From Candidatus Nitrosopelagicus sp. (GTDB taxonomy: Archaea; Thermoproteota; Nitrososphaeria; Nitrososphaerales; Nitrosopumilaceae), in contig JAOLYB010000002.1 in the NCBI GenBank assembly GCA_028343215.1, forward strand, positions 83,868 to 147,867: DNA of 64,000 nucleotides. Direction: 5' to 3'. The position numbers were made by a program, and so were the translations under genes. Positions 18,665-30,081 of the stretch are shown one piece after another. Position 1 is the first letter of the stretch; each line of letters starts with the position of its first letter. The notes beneath the pieces are model-generated. The model was not told the origin of the DNA. It searched no databases and was given only the letters and a program-made list of their open reading frames with translations.

Positions 18665-19065
18665 AAAGAATCTTTAATCTTTTGTTGTAAATTAGACAAT
18701 TCATCGTCAGCAGGAATTTCTCTCTTTGTCCACATGGTGGCCTTGTCTGCATATCGAGGAATAATATGTATGTGAACATGAGGAATGATTTGTTTTGCCT
18801 CTTTACCATTATTTTGTGCAATACTAAAAGCAACAGCTCCCGTGGCTTTAAGAATGGCATTTGCAATTTCAGGAACCAGAGAAAATAATTCAGCCACTTC
18901 ATTTTTTGGCATATCTATAATTTTCTCATATGGTTTTTTTGGGATAACTAAAGAATGTCCAGTATCAATAGGATATTTATCTAAAATGGCGACATGGTTT
19001 TCATCTTCAAAAATAACATAACCAGGCCTCGTTCCTTCAATAATTTCTGTGAATAGGGTCATCAC
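18661..19065 (-). CDS. HIT family protein
   Basis: IPHVHIHIIPRY histidine triad. Confidence 0.93.
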   Translation of the reverse strand: MMTLFTEIIEGTRPGYVIFEDENHVAILDKYPIDTGHSLVIPKKPYEKIIDMPKNEVAELFSLVPEIANAILKATGAVAFSIAQNNGKEAKQIIPHVHIHIIPRYADKATMWTKREIPADDELSNLQQKIKDSF

Positions 19066-19132
19066 AGATGATTAGACTTGTAGATAGTATAAACGATATT
19101 GATTTATTTGGTCGATAAATTTGGAATGAACA

Positions 19133-19732
19133 ATGGGTAAGAATAGACGTGAAAAGAGAGAAGAAGAACGTGAAGGATTTGCAAGTAAAAGATCATCACA
19201 ATATCGAATGAGAAATCTCAAAGCGTTAGGAATTTTATCTATGATTGGAGTTATTGTTGCATTTGCTTGTTACGAATTTGTTACTTCAACAAACAATGTC
19301 CCAGGAGCCCCAGAAAATGCTGGAAAATTGGGAGATGAGCATATTCATGCATCGCTATTAGTCAGCATATTTGGCGATAAATTTGACTTTTCAACACCAA
19401 ACTATCAGGTAAAAACACCGTGGATTCACTTTGAAAATCAAGATGGCGATACAATACACAGACATTCTACAGGAGTGGAACTTGAATTTTTATTCAATTC
19501 AATGAGTGTTGGTGTTGACGAAAATTGTTTTATTTTCCCAGATGGAAGACAGTTTTGTAATAATGAGGATTATTCATTAAAGTTTTACATTAATCAACAA
19601 TTGATTGAAGACATACGACAATATATCATCCAAGAAGATGATAGAATTCTAATCACATATGGAAATGAAGATCAATTAGCTATCGACAAACAGCTAGCAG
19701 AGTTAAATGCACAAGCAATCAATAGATTGTGA
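19133..19732 (+). CDS. Conserved membrane protein with His-rich ectodomain
   Basis: Basic N-terminus, one TM, then [10 protein letters not shown]...[23 protein letters not shown]. Confidence 0.65.
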   Translation: MGKNRREKREEEREGFASKRSSQYRMRNLKALGILSMIGVIVAFACYEFVTSTNNVPGAPENAGKLGDEHIHASLLVSIFGDKFDFSTPNYQVKTPWIHFENQDGDTIHRHSTGVELEFLFNSMSVGVDENCFIFPDGRQFCNNEDYSLKFYINQQLIEDIRQYIIQEDDRILITYGNEDQLAIDKQLAELNAQAINRL

Positions 19733-21417
19733 GTAAAATGAAAATTTCAAGTAGGAATGTTGTTGAAGGTACAGCTCGAGCTCCACATCGTGCAATGTAT
19801 AAGGCAATGGGACTTACAAATGAAGATTTAAGCAAATCATTTGTTGGAGTATGTCATACAGGTAATGAGGCAACTCCTTGTAACATACATCTTCCAAATC
19901 TTGCACAACAAGCAAAACAAGGAGTAACTGATGGAGGTGCAACACCAAGAGAATTTAGTACAATTGCAGTGAGTGACGGAATTGCAATGGGTCACGAAGG
20001 AATGAAATCATCATTAATCAGCAGAGAAGTGATTGCAGATTCAATTGAACTAATGGTAAGAGCTCATCAATACGATGCATTAGTTGGAATAGCAGGATGT
20101 GACAAAAGTCTTCCAGGTACAATGATGGGGATGATAAGACTCAACATACCATCAGTATTTGTGTATGGAGGAACTATCATGCCAGGAATGTTAGATGGTA
20201 GAGAGTTAACCGTAGTAGATGTTTATGAAGCCGTAGGTTCGTATGATGCAGGAAAAATTTCTGCAGAAGAGTTGGAAAATATTGAAAATGTCGCATGTCC
20301 TAATGCAGGATCATGTGGTGGAATGTTTACCGCAAATACAATGGCATCAATTTCCGAAGCGATTGGATTATCATTGCCAGGAAGTGCAAGTCCACCTGCA
20401 GAAGATGAAAGACGAAATAAAATAGTCTTTGAGACTGGAAAAGCATGTACAAATCTTCTACAATTAGGCATAAAACCACTAGACATTGTAACGTTTGAAG
20501 CATTTGAAAATTCAATCACAATGTTAAATGCAGTAGGAGGTTCAACAAATGGAATTTTGCATTTATTGGCAATGGCAAATGAAGCAGGAATTAATCTCAC
20601 GTATGATGATTTTGAGAGAATAAGGAAAAAAACACCACACCTTGCAGACATGAAACCTGGTGGAAATTATGTAATGAACAGTTTAGATAAAATTGGAGGA
20701 ATTCCATTGATCATGAAAAAATTATTAGACAAAAATTTGATACATGGAGATTCGATGACAGTTACAGGTAAAACTATTAAACAGAATTTAGATGAATTAG
20801 CAATTACAGAAGTTCCAGAACAACAAATTGTCAAATCAGTTGAACAGCCAATACACGAAGTGGGTACTGCAGTAATTCTAAAAGGCACACTAGCGCCAGA
20901 AGGTGGAGTGATTAAAACTGCAGGAGTTGAAATGAAAGAATTTACAGGAACTGCAAAGGTTTACGATAGAGAAGAATATGCGTTTGAAGCAGTTTCAAAA
21001 GGCGAGATAGATGAAGGAGATGTAGTAGTGATCAGATATGAAGGACCAAAAGGAGGTCCAGGAATGAGAGAGATGTTGTCGACAACTGCAGCCCTTGTAG
21101 GTCAAGGACTGGGAAAGAAAGTTGCAATGGTAACAGATGGTAGATTTTCAGGAGGAACGCGTGGATTTATGGTAGGACATGTTGCACCAGAAGCATTTGT
21201 TGGAGGACCGATAGCACTTGTAAAAAATGGAGATGAAATATCAATTAAATTAGAAGATAATTCACTCAACCTAAACATATCTGAAGAAGAATTATCTTCT
21301 AGGAAAGAACAATGGAGAAGACCCGCACCAAACTACACCACAGGTGCACTTGCAAAGTTCGCATCACTTGTAGGATCAGCAGCAAATGGTGCCATTACAA
21401 AACCTGCACAGTATTAA
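19729..21417 (+). CDS. ilvD: Dihydroxy-acid dehydratase
   Basis: [22 protein letters not shown]...[26 protein letters not shown]. Confidence 0.97.
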   Translation: MSKMKISSRNVVEGTARAPHRAMYKAMGLTNEDLSKSFVGVCHTGNEATPCNIHLPNLAQQAKQGVTDGGATPREFSTIAVSDGIAMGHEGMKSSLISREVIADSIELMVRAHQYDALVGIAGCDKSLPGTMMGMIRLNIPSVFVYGGTIMPGMLDGRELTVVDVYEAVGSYDAGKISAEELENIENVACPNAGSCGGMFTANTMASISEAIGLSLPGSASPPAEDERRNKIVFETGKACTNLLQLGIKPLDIVTFEAFENSITMLNAVGGSTNGILHLLAMANEAGINLTYDDFERIRKKTPHLADMKPGGNYVMNSLDKIGGIPLIMKKLLDKNLIHGDSMTVTGKTIKQNLDELAITEVPEQQIVKSVEQPIHEVGTAVILKGTLAPEGGVIKTAGVEMKEFTGTAKVYDREEYAFEAVSKGEIDEGDVVVIRYEGPKGGPGMREMLSTTAALVGQGLGKKVAMVTDGRFSGGTRGFMVGHVAPEAFVGGPIALVKNGDEISIKLEDNSLNLNISEEELSSRKEQWRRPAPNYTTGALAKFASLVGSAANGAITKPAQY

Positions 21418-21633
21418 TTATTCAAAATGCTTTTCACATAACATTATATTTTTTGAATCTAGAGTTTTTGCAGTAAGAGAAGTTCCATCCTGAATTCCTT
21501 TTTTGCAAACATAACAATTCATTTCATGTGCATCAGTTCTCAAAAATACAGGTTCTGTCTTTAAAATAAAATCCTGAATTAAAGCAGATTTTCCAGAATA
21601 TACTAATTGGCTCATATCCCACGTAGAATACAA
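21418..21633 (-). CDS. Small CxxC...CxxH protein
   Basis: MNCYVCKKGIQDG...IMLCEKHFE; start possibly MSQLVYSG. Confidence 0.6.
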   Translation of the reverse strand: MYSTWDMSQLVYSGKSALIQDFILKTEPVFLRTDAHEMNCYVCKKGIQDGTSLTAKTLDSKNIMLCEKHFE

Positions 21634-21677
21634 TATGATATAAAGGTACCGTACTTTACTGTAATATCTATTTAGAG

Positions 21678-21685
21678 TTTAAATA
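21678..21685 (+). promoter_or_regulatory. Putative TATA box (TTTAAATA) for the trp operon
   Basis: AT-rich TATA-like octamer about 30 nt upstream of the trpE GTG start. Confidence 0.45.
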
Positions 21686-21710
21686 CCGTATTCTAATAGC
21701 ATGCCTATGG

Positions 21711-23066
21711 GTGAACACCTTTGGAAAACACAGCATTACTAAGATTCCTCTAGTGTACACTGAAACCCAACCATTTGACGTTTACAATAAAATATCAAGA
21801 AACTATACACATTCTTTTTTGTTTGAATCGCTTGAAGGGCCAGATGAACTTTCAGAGACATCCATCATGGGATTTGATCCGGAATTGGTCGTTAAAGGTT
21901 ACTTTAACAAAATAACAATTCAAGACAGAGATGGAAAAATTGAAACAATTCAAACAGATACACCTCTAGATGAAATCAAAAAATTAGTAAAGAAAACCGA
22001 CGATATGTCTTATCGATATTTGGGCGGAGCTGTAGGAAATATCGATTATGACGCCATAAGATTATTTGAAAATATACCAGGAAATAGAGATTTGGAAAAA
22101 CCAATAATGGAATTTGGGATTTACAATGACGGTATCCTATATGACAATAAAAAGAAACAATTTTTTTATTTTTATTATGATGAAAATAGAAAAGATACGA
22201 TAAAGAAAACAGATGGAGATATGGGCATTTTTGAAATGTCAGATATTAATCCAAATCTAAATGAAGGTGAATTTGAAAACATCGTAAAAAAAGCAAAAGA
22301 ATATGTTCATAGTGGAGATGTGTTTCAAGTTGTACTTTCTAGAAGATTTTCATTTGAAGGGAAAGGAGATTATCTTAAAGTGTATGAAAAACTTCGAGAA
22401 CTAAATCCTTCACCATACATGTTTCACCTTAAAATGAAAGATGACACAATTATTGGATCAAGTCCAGAGATGTTACTAAGAGTAACTGGAAGAGATGTTG
22501 AGACATTTCCAATAGCAGGTACAAGAAAAATTACAGATGACGAAGAGAAAAATCAAAAATTAAAAGTTGAATTATTGAACGATGAAAAAGAACTTGCAGA
22601 ACATACAATGCTTGTAGATTTAGGTAGAAATGATATTGGAAGAGTCTGTGAATATGGAACTGTGAAAGTAAAAGAATTAATGAAAATCAAGAGATTTAGT
22701 CATGTGCAGCACATAGTGACACACGTAGTGGGTAAATTGAATGAGAAACATGACATGTATGATGCTTTTCAAGCAGTTTTTCCAGCAGGAACAGTGTCAG
22801 GAGCACCAAAAGTAAGGGCGATGGAGATAATTCAAGAATTAGAACCAACAAAAAGGGAAACATATGCAGGAGCCGTAGGTTATTTTTCATATAACGGATG
22901 CTGTGATTTTGCAATAGCGATTAGGAGTATTTTTGCAGAGGGAGATAAAGGATTCGTACAAGCAGGAGCGGGAATTGTATTTGATTCAATTGCAAAAAAT
23001 GAATTCAAAGAAACAGAACATAAAGCAAATGCAATGATTACCGCATTGAAGGAGGCTTCAGAATGA
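21711..23066 (+). CDS. trpE: Anthranilate synthase component I
   Basis: YVHSGDVFQVVLSRRF...PEMLLRVTGRDVETFPIAGTRK...VFPAGTVSGAPKVRAMEII. Confidence 0.96.
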   Translation: MNTFGKHSITKIPLVYTETQPFDVYNKISRNYTHSFLFESLEGPDELSETSIMGFDPELVVKGYFNKITIQDRDGKIETIQTDTPLDEIKKLVKKTDDMSYRYLGGAVGNIDYDAIRLFENIPGNRDLEKPIMEFGIYNDGILYDNKKKQFFYFYYDENRKDTIKKTDGDMGIFEMSDINPNLNEGEFENIVKKAKEYVHSGDVFQVVLSRRFSFEGKGDYLKVYEKLRELNPSPYMFHLKMKDDTIIGSSPEMLLRVTGRDVETFPIAGTRKITDDEEKNQKLKVELLNDEKELAEHTMLVDLGRNDIGRVCEYGTVKVKELMKIKRFSHVQHIVTHVVGKLNEKHDMYDAFQAVFPAGTVSGAPKVRAMEIIQELEPTKRETYAGAVGYFSYNGCCDFAIAIRSIFAEGDKGFVQAGAGIVFDSIAKNEFKETEHKANAMITALKEASE

Positions 23067-23662
23067 AATTTCTAATTATTGACAATTATGATTCTTTTGT
23101 ATACAATATTGCTCAGAGATTAGGTGAATTGGGTGTAACATCAGATGTTATTAGAAATGATAAAGTGACAATAAAGAATATTGAAGATTCGGATTATGAT
23201 GCCATAATTATTTCTCCCGGACCAGGAACTCCTGATGATGAAAGATATTTTGGAATTTGTAAAAAAGTAATTACCGAACTGGGATCAAAAAAACCAATTT
23301 TGGGAGTTTGCCTTGGACATCAAGGAATTATTTCATGTTTTGGTGGAAAGGTTGTCAATGCAGAAAATATTCGTCATGGAAAAACAAGTCAAGTTACACA
23401 TACTAACGAATCATTATTCTTAGGAGTAAAAAATCCATTTAGAGCAACTAGATATCATTCACTCGTAGGAGAAAAAACTATCATACCAAATTCCTTAAAA
23501 ATTACTGCCATTGCAGAAGATGACGGAGAGGTGATGGGGGTAAGTCATAAAGAATATCTTATCGAAGGAGTTCAATTCCATCCTGAATCTATATTAACAG
23601 ATGAAGGATCAAAGATATTTTCAAATTTTATAAAAAAGGTAGAAAAATATGAAAAAAATTAA
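23063..23662 (+). CDS. trpG: Anthranilate synthase component II (glutamine amidotransferase)
   Basis: IIDNYDSFVYNIAQ...GVCLGHQGI...GVQFHPESILTDEG. Confidence 0.95.
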   Translation: MKFLIIDNYDSFVYNIAQRLGELGVTSDVIRNDKVTIKNIEDSDYDAIIISPGPGTPDDERYFGICKKVITELGSKKPILGVCLGHQGIISCFGGKVVNAENIRHGKTSQVTHTNESLFLGVKNPFRATRYHSLVGEKTIIPNSLKITAIAEDDGEVMGVSHKEYLIEGVQFHPESILTDEGSKIFSNFIKKVEKYEKN

Positions 23663-24668
23663 CGGGGATTTAACATTTGATGAAATGTCATCAGTGATGA
23701 GTGAAATTCTAAATGGCAAAAATAGTGATGATGAAATTGCAGAATTTCTCAAAGAATTATCAAAAAAAGGTGAAACAAATGAAGAATTACGTGCAATGTT
23801 TACAAAAATGAAAGAGTATTCAGTTAATATCAATCCACTATGCCATGGAAACTTAATTGATGTATGTGGTACAGGAGGAGATAATTTGCAGACGTTTAAC
23901 ATTTCCACAACGGCATCATTTGTTATTGCAGGAGCCGGAGGAAGTGTTGCTAAACATGGAAATCGTTCGGTTTCAGGCATATCAGGCAGTGCAGATATTT
24001 TCGAATATTTTGGATTTGATTTGAATTCAGAACCATGGGTAGTAGAAGAAATGATTGAAAAAATAGGAATAGGATTCATGTTTGCACCAAAATTTCATCC
24101 TGCTATGAAAAATGTTGCTCCAGCTAGAAAAATAATTGGTAAAAGAACAGCATTTAATCTCTTAGGGCCATTATGCAATCCAGCAAAAGTAAGACATCAA
24201 ATGATAGGAGTTTTTGCAGATAATTACATTGAAAGAATTGCAAAGATTATGCAAAAGAATTTTTCAGATACAGTGTTAACAGTAAGATCTGATGATGGGA
24301 TGGATGAACTTTCAACAACATCAAAAAACAAAGCATGTTTATTAAAAAATGAAGAAATTACAGAGTTCATTATTGATCCTAGCAAATATGGCATGAAAAA
24401 AGGAAACATATCAGATATTCAAATTACAACAAAAAAAGATGCCATAGATTCATTTGTCAAAGTATTGAATAATACATCAAATAAAACAATGAAAGAAATT
24501 ACAATATTAAATTCTGCAGGAGGACTTCTTGTAGGAGGAATATGTAACAAGTTTGAAGAAGGCATAGAATTAGCTCGACAGACAATAGATAACGGAAAAG
24601 CATTTGATAAATTAAAACAGTTTACAAAAGAAAATAATGCATCAGATAAATTAGAGGAGTTTGAATAG
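23649..24668 (+). CDS. trpD: Anthranilate phosphoribosyltransferase
   Basis: DVCGTGGDNLQTFNISTTASFVIAGAGGSVAKHGNRSVSG. Confidence 0.97.
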   Translation: MKKINGDLTFDEMSSVMSEILNGKNSDDEIAEFLKELSKKGETNEELRAMFTKMKEYSVNINPLCHGNLIDVCGTGGDNLQTFNISTTASFVIAGAGGSVAKHGNRSVSGISGSADIFEYFGFDLNSEPWVVEEMIEKIGIGFMFAPKFHPAMKNVAPARKIIGKRTAFNLLGPLCNPAKVRHQMIGVFADNYIERIAKIMQKNFSDTVLTVRSDDGMDELSTTSKNKACLLKNEEITEFIIDPSKYGMKKGNISDIQITTKKDAIDSFVKVLNNTSNKTMKEITILNSAGGLLVGGICNKFEEGIELARQTIDNGKAFDKLKQFTKENNASDKLEEFE

Positions 24669-24669
24669 T

Positions 24670-25443
24670 ATGGAAAATATTTTAGAGAAACTTGTCAATA
24701 ACTCAAGAAAAGCAATTGATAATGGAGTTTATAATATTTCAGAATCATTATCAAATTCAGGAATTGATTTAGGTGAAACTATAGTTAATTCACAGAATGC
24801 ACCGTTGATTACAGAAGTAAAATTTTCATCACCCGCATTAGGTAATATTAGAAAAGTATCAGACCCAGTAGATATTGCAATGCAAATGGTTAACGGAGGA
24901 GCATCTGCATTATCAGTATTAACTCAACCATTTTTGTTTGATGGATCACCTGAACTTTTTATGAAAGTTAGAAAAGTAGTTGAAATTCCAATGGTGATGA
25001 AAGACATAACAATCGATAAAATACAAATCGATGCAGCTAAAAAAATAGGCGCAGATTATTTTTTACTCATACAATCTCTTTTTGATAAGAAAATGGTGGT
25101 TGAAATGGATGAATTAATCGATTATGGGCACAAGAATGGGGTAAAAGTGATTGTCGAAGCACATACTTTAGATGAATTTGAAAATGCATGTAAAACCAAT
25201 GCAGACATTGTTGGAATAAATAATCGTAATTTAGATACCTTGAAAATTGATCTGAACACAACTAAAAACATACTAGAAAAATCAAATCCATCTAAAATCA
25301 TTATCTCTGAGAGTGGGATTGAGTCAAAAGATGATATTCGATTTCTTCATAAATGCGGTGCAAAGGGGTATCTTATAGGTACAGCAATAATGAAAAATGA
25401 TAACATTGAACAAACAGTTAGAGGATTAGTGAATTCTATATGA
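24670..25443 (+). CDS. trpC: Indole-3-glycerol-phosphate synthase
   Basis: [16 protein letters not shown]...[16 protein letters not shown]...IISESGI; ATG at 24670 preferred to upstream TTG. Confidence 0.95.
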   Translation: MENILEKLVNNSRKAIDNGVYNISESLSNSGIDLGETIVNSQNAPLITEVKFSSPALGNIRKVSDPVDIAMQMVNGGASALSVLTQPFLFDGSPELFMKVRKVVEIPMVMKDITIDKIQIDAAKKIGADYFLLIQSLFDKKMVVEMDELIDYGHKNGVKVIVEAHTLDEFENACKTNADIVGINNRNLDTLKIDLNTTKNILEKSNPSKIIISESGIESKDDIRFLHKCGAKGYLIGTAIMKNDNIEQTVRGLVNSI

Positions 25444-26636
25444 AGATAGGAATACCAAAAGATGGGCGTTTTGGCGAATTTGGTGGAAAATATATTCCAG
25501 AAACGCTTGCACCTGCAATAGAAGAATTAGAAAAAAATTATCTCAAGATTAGAAATGATAAAAATTTCAAAAAAGAACTTGGAAGATTATTAATTGATTA
25601 TGCAGGTAGACCAACTCCAATCTATTTTGCAAGAAATCTTACAAAAACAATCGGGGGAGCAAAAATCTATTTGAAAAGAGAAGATTTGCTACACGGAGGA
25701 GCTCATAAAATCAATAATACGTTAGGACAAGCATTACTTGCTAAACGTATGGGTAAAAAAAGAATTATTGCAGAAACGGGAGCAGGACAACATGGAGTAG
25801 CAACTGCAATGGCATGCGCAAGTTTAGGATTAAAAGCTGAAATTTACATGGGGTATGTAGATACATTACGTCAAAAACAAAATGTTTTCAGAATGGAATT
25901 ATTAGGTGCTAAAGTACACGCAGTGAAATCAGGTTCAAAAACATTGAAAGATGCAATAAATGAAGCAATGAGAGATTGGATTACAAATGTGGACTCAACA
26001 TATTATTTGTTAGGTTCTGCAGTAGGACCACACCCATATCCTCTGATGGTAAGAGATTTTCAAGCAGTAATTGGAGTAGAGATTAAAAAACAAATGAAGA
26101 AAATTCCAAATGCAGTAATTGCATGTGTAGGAGGAGGCTCTAATGCAATAGGAACATTTTATCCATTAATAGATACAAATGCCAAAATTATAGGAATAGA
26201 AGCAGGAGGAAAAGGTGTAAAAACAAAATTACATTCAGCTCCTCTCACTGCAGGTAAAAAAGGAGTTTTACACGGAATGATGACATATCTAATGCAAGAT
26301 AAAGATGGCCAAATTAGTGAAACGCACAGTATTTCTGCAGGACTGGATTATCCAGGAGTTGGACCAGAGCATGCATTTTTAAAAGATGAAAATCGAGTTG
26401 AGTATAAAGCAGTAACTGATGACGAAGTAATTGATGCATTTTTAATTCTAACAAGAACTGAGGGAATCATTCCTGCATTAGAATCGGCACATGCAATAGC
26501 ACATGCAATTAAAATTTCAAAGAAGATGAAGAAAACAGAATCAATTGTAGTTACCCTATCAGGTAGAGGTGATAAAGACATCGATATTGTAAAGGAGTAT
26601 TTGGCCAAAAATGTCAAGAATAAAAGAAAAATTTAA
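25440..26636 (+). CDS. trpB: Tryptophan synthase beta subunit
   Basis: [14 protein letters not shown]...[45 protein letters not shown]. Confidence 0.97.
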   Translation: MKIGIPKDGRFGEFGGKYIPETLAPAIEELEKNYLKIRNDKNFKKELGRLLIDYAGRPTPIYFARNLTKTIGGAKIYLKREDLLHGGAHKINNTLGQALLAKRMGKKRIIAETGAGQHGVATAMACASLGLKAEIYMGYVDTLRQKQNVFRMELLGAKVHAVKSGSKTLKDAINEAMRDWITNVDSTYYLLGSAVGPHPYPLMVRDFQAVIGVEIKKQMKKIPNAVIACVGGGSNAIGTFYPLIDTNAKIIGIEAGGKGVKTKLHSAPLTAGKKGVLHGMMTYLMQDKDGQISETHSISAGLDYPGVGPEHAFLKDENRVEYKAVTDDEVIDAFLILTRTEGIIPALESAHAIAHAIKISKKMKKTESIVVTLSGRGDKDIDIVKEYLAKNVKNKRKI

Positions 26637-27411
26637 TCAATTAAAATCAAAAAATGAGAGTGCTTTAATCTCCTATATTATGGCAGGATATCCATCAGAA
26701 AAAATAACACTTGAAGCAGCAAGAGGCCTAATTCAAGGCGGTGCAGATATTATCGAGTTAGGATTCCCATTTTCAGATCCAATTGCAGATGGACCAACGA
26801 TTCAGATGGCAAGCACAGAATCACTGAATAGTGGAACAAAAATTGAAAATTTCTTTACAATTGTAAAAAAAATACGTAAAGAATCAAACATTCCGTTAGT
26901 TTTAATGACATATACAAATATCTTATATAATCAGACGTATCTGAAATTTATTTCACGAGCTAAACAAGCAGGTATTGATGGATTGATTTTACCAGACATG
27001 GCGATAGAAGAATCAAAAGAATATGTCAGAGCTGCTAAAAAAATAGGAATGGATACAATATTTCTTGTATCACCAAATACTGAAAAAGATCGATTAAAAC
27101 AAATTATCAAATCCACATCAGGATTTCTTTACATGGTCGCAGTTTTTGGTACAACAGGAGTTCAAACTAAAATTCACAAATATACACTAGATGCACTCAA
27201 GAATACAAAATATGCTGCAAAAGGAAAAATTCCTGTAGGAATAGGATTTGGAGTGTCTACCGAAAAGGATGTTCAAAAATACGTTTCGTCAGGGGCAGAT
27301 GCAGTAATAGTAGGTAGTGCGAACATAAAGATTATTGAAAACACGCCTACAAATAAGGTTCAAACACGAATTGCGACATTTACAAAAAAACTAAAGAACA
27401 AAACCAGATAA
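26611..27411 (+). CDS. trpA: Tryptophan synthase alpha subunit
   Basis: [16 protein letters not shown]...[22 protein letters not shown]. Confidence 0.97.
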   Translation: MSRIKEKFNQLKSKNESALISYIMAGYPSEKITLEAARGLIQGGADIIELGFPFSDPIADGPTIQMASTESLNSGTKIENFFTIVKKIRKESNIPLVLMTYTNILYNQTYLKFISRAKQAGIDGLILPDMAIEESKEYVRAAKKIGMDTIFLVSPNTEKDRLKQIIKSTSGFLYMVAVFGTTGVQTKIHKYTLDALKNTKYAAKGKIPVGIGFGVSTEKDVQKYVSSGADAVIVGSANIKIIENTPTNKVQTRIATFTKKLKNKTR

Positions 27412-27436
27412 CGAAATAAACGAATAAAAACTAGAA

Positions 27437-29053
27437 GTGTTTAAGAAAAAAATGCAGACAAAGTTTATTTTTGTTACAGGTGGAGTTATGTCAGGATTAG
27501 GAAAAGGGGTAGTTTCATCATCAATTTGCAAATTATTACAGTTATCAGATCAAAAGGTTTCATGTATCAAAATTGATCCATATCTAAATTATGATGCAGG
27601 AACAATGAACCCAATTGCACACGGAGAGGTCTTTGTGACAGATGACGGAGGGGAATGTGATATGGATATAGGAAATTATGAGAGATTTTTGAATCAAGAT
27701 ATACCAAAATCACACAATATTACAACTGCCCAAATCTATTCAAGCGTAATAGAATCTGAGCGAAAAGGAGAATATTTGGGAGCGTGTGTTCAAATTATTC
27801 CACATGTCACAGATGCAATAAAAGATCGAATTAAAAAAATTGCTGCAGATGAAGAATTAGAAATACTAGTGGTAGAGTGTGGAGGAACAGTAGGAGATAT
27901 TGAAAGTTTGCCATTTTTAGAGGCATTAAGACAAATCAGAGTAGAAGAAGGTTCTGAGAATGTAATTTTTGTTCATGTTACATTAGCCCCATCATTAGAT
28001 GTAGTAGGGGAACAAAAAACTAAACCTACACAACATAGCGTTCAAGAATTAAGAAGAATTGGAATTCAACCAGATTTACTTTGTGTGAGATGTTCCATGC
28101 CATTACAAGATAAAACAAGAAATAAAATTTCAATGTTTACAAATGTTACAAACAACGACGTATTCTCATGTCACGATGTTGATTCAATTTTCCAAGTTCC
28201 TGAAATTTTGTATGGTCAAGGTTTGGTAGATGTAATTTTCAAAAAATTCAATAAGATGGGATATGTTAATGCATCTCAGAATTGGGACACATGGAATAAG
28301 ATAGTTAATTCATTACAAAATGAAGGAGATCCAATCAATATTGCAATGGTAGGAAAATACGTGACACTTGCAGACAGCTATGTTAGTGTAAATCATGCAT
28401 TAAAACATGCAGCGGCTTCACTTGGGAAAAAAATTACAATAGATTGGATTGATTCAGAAAATATTAACGGAAACGTGGATACATTATCCAAATATAATGG
28501 AATATTAGTGCCAGGAGGATTTGGTACCAGAGGCTCAGAAGGAATAATAAAAACTGCAAATTTTGCAAGAGAACAAAATATACCATATCTTGGAATATGT
28601 TTTGGATTCCAATTAGCAGCAGTATCATTTGCAAGAAATGTTTGTGAACACGTAGATGCAAATTCAACAGAAATTGAACAAAATACCAACAATCCAATAA
28701 TAGATTTACTCCCAGAACAGGATGGAGTTACAGATATGGGTGGTTCATTGAGATTAGGTGCAAATGATATTAATGTGAAACCAAATACAATAGCAAATAA
28801 AATTTATGGGCAAGATAAAATTTCAAAAAGACATAGACACAGATATGAATTTAATACAAAGTATTTAGATGAATTTGCACAAAAAGGTATGATCTTTTCA
28901 GGTGAAAGTGATGAAGGAAGGAGAATGGAAATTTTAGAAATACCATCTCATAAATTTTTTGTAGGAGTTCAATTCCATCCAGAATTTAACAGTAGACCAG
29001 GATACCCAGAACATGTATTCAAAGCATTCACTACTGCTGCAAATCAGAATTAA
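27437..29053 (+). CDS. pyrG: CTP synthase
   Basis: KFIFVTGGVMSGLGKGVVSSSICKLL...VGVQFHPEFNSRP. Confidence 0.97.
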   Translation: MFKKKMQTKFIFVTGGVMSGLGKGVVSSSICKLLQLSDQKVSCIKIDPYLNYDAGTMNPIAHGEVFVTDDGGECDMDIGNYERFLNQDIPKSHNITTAQIYSSVIESERKGEYLGACVQIIPHVTDAIKDRIKKIAADEELEILVVECGGTVGDIESLPFLEALRQIRVEEGSENVIFVHVTLAPSLDVVGEQKTKPTQHSVQELRRIGIQPDLLCVRCSMPLQDKTRNKISMFTNVTNNDVFSCHDVDSIFQVPEILYGQGLVDVIFKKFNKMGYVNASQNWDTWNKIVNSLQNEGDPINIAMVGKYVTLADSYVSVNHALKHAAASLGKKITIDWIDSENINGNVDTLSKYNGILVPGGFGTRGSEGIIKTANFAREQNIPYLGICFGFQLAAVSFARNVCEHVDANSTEIEQNTNNPIIDLLPEQDGVTDMGGSLRLGANDINVKPNTIANKIYGQDKISKRHRHRYEFNTKYLDEFAQKGMIFSGESDEGRRMEILEIPSHKFFVGVQFHPEFNSRPGYPEHVFKAFTTAANQN

Positions 29054-30050
29054 TTAATTTCGATATTTCATATATTTTCTGGCGTGAATCTCTAATGGAA
29101 ACTTTCTTTTTGACATACCCTTTTTCTAATAAATGGCTCATAGCCAATCTCACAGTTCTATCAGGCAATAATGTTTTTTTTACAAGTTCTTTTTGGCTCA
29201 TAGAACCCTCATACTCTAAAATCTTAAGAAGTAATTTTGAGCTTGGCGGCATATTAAATAATTCTTCAGCAAGTTTAACTTTTTTAGCAATAGCAGAAAT
29301 TGCTGTCGTATCTTTTTTTAAACGAATAATATTGGCAGAAGGTTCATAATTTGTAGCTTCTACAGAATTTTTTACTTTGTAACGATCCAACCCATCTAAA
29401 ACAACTTCACAATGTAATCTTGATGATATTTCATCAACTTCAATTACACTTGCATTAGATACAATCAATGGTCTTCTAGTAATATCAAGAGAATTTACAG
29501 AAATTATTCCAAATACATCAGAATCTTGGAAAATTACAGGACCACCTGCAGACATAGAATATGCAGAAGAACCAATAGGAGTTGAAATAATCACACCATC
29601 ACTGCTGTCATGCCATACCTCATCACCATTGACTCTCAAAGTATGTTCCATCAACATAGCACTTCGAGATGAAAATACTGCAACATCGTTTAAAACAGGA
29701 TAAACATTTTTTCCATCAATTTTCACACCCAATCTAGTTACCTGTTCAGTCTCAAAATCTAGTTTCTTTATACGAGAAATTAATGATGGAAGCTGTTTCA
29801 AATCAAGTTGTGAAAGAAATCCATCAGATTCAGATTCGTTTATTCCCAAAACAGGAATTGACGAATCAAAAGTTCTATGGAAATAATTTCGAACACCTTT
29901 ATCCCCTCCGAGAACAAATATGCAATCAGATTTTTTATTCTTAGATTTTGTTCCAATTTTTGACGATGAAATATTATTTTCATCTAAAATTTTTTTAAGG
30001 AATTTTTCAGATGAATCCGTTAGTCCAGTTCCAAAGATTCCAACATGCAT
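29031..30050 (-). CDS. NAD kinase with C-terminal winged-helix domain
   Basis: FVLGGDKGVRNYF; TPIGSSAYSMSAGGPVI; C-terminal SMSQKELVKKTLLPDRTVRLAMSHLLEKGYVKKK. Confidence 0.88.
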   Translation of the reverse strand: MHVGIFGTGLTDSSEKFLKKILDENNISSSKIGTKSKNKKSDCIFVLGGDKGVRNYFHRTFDSSIPVLGINESESDGFLSQLDLKQLPSLISRIKKLDFETEQVTRLGVKIDGKNVYPVLNDVAVFSSRSAMLMEHTLRVNGDEVWHDSSDGVIISTPIGSSAYSMSAGGPVIFQDSDVFGIISVNSLDITRRPLIVSNASVIEVDEISSRLHCEVVLDGLDRYKVKNSVEATNYEPSANIIRLKKDTTAISAIAKKVKLAEELFNMPPSSKLLLKILEYEGSMSQKELVKKTLLPDRTVRLAMSHLLEKGYVKKKVSIRDSRQKIYEISKLINSDLQQ

Positions 30051-30081
30051 AGATAGATTATTTTGTTATGCACAATATATG

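Noticed and set aside
21701-21742. Possible 13-aa Trp-containing leader peptide (MPMGEHLWKTQHY*) overlapping the trpE start
   Set aside because: Only one Trp; it lies about where a leaderless TSS is expected relative to the TATA-like box, so it is probably not transcribed intact; it overlaps the trpE start rather than preceding it.
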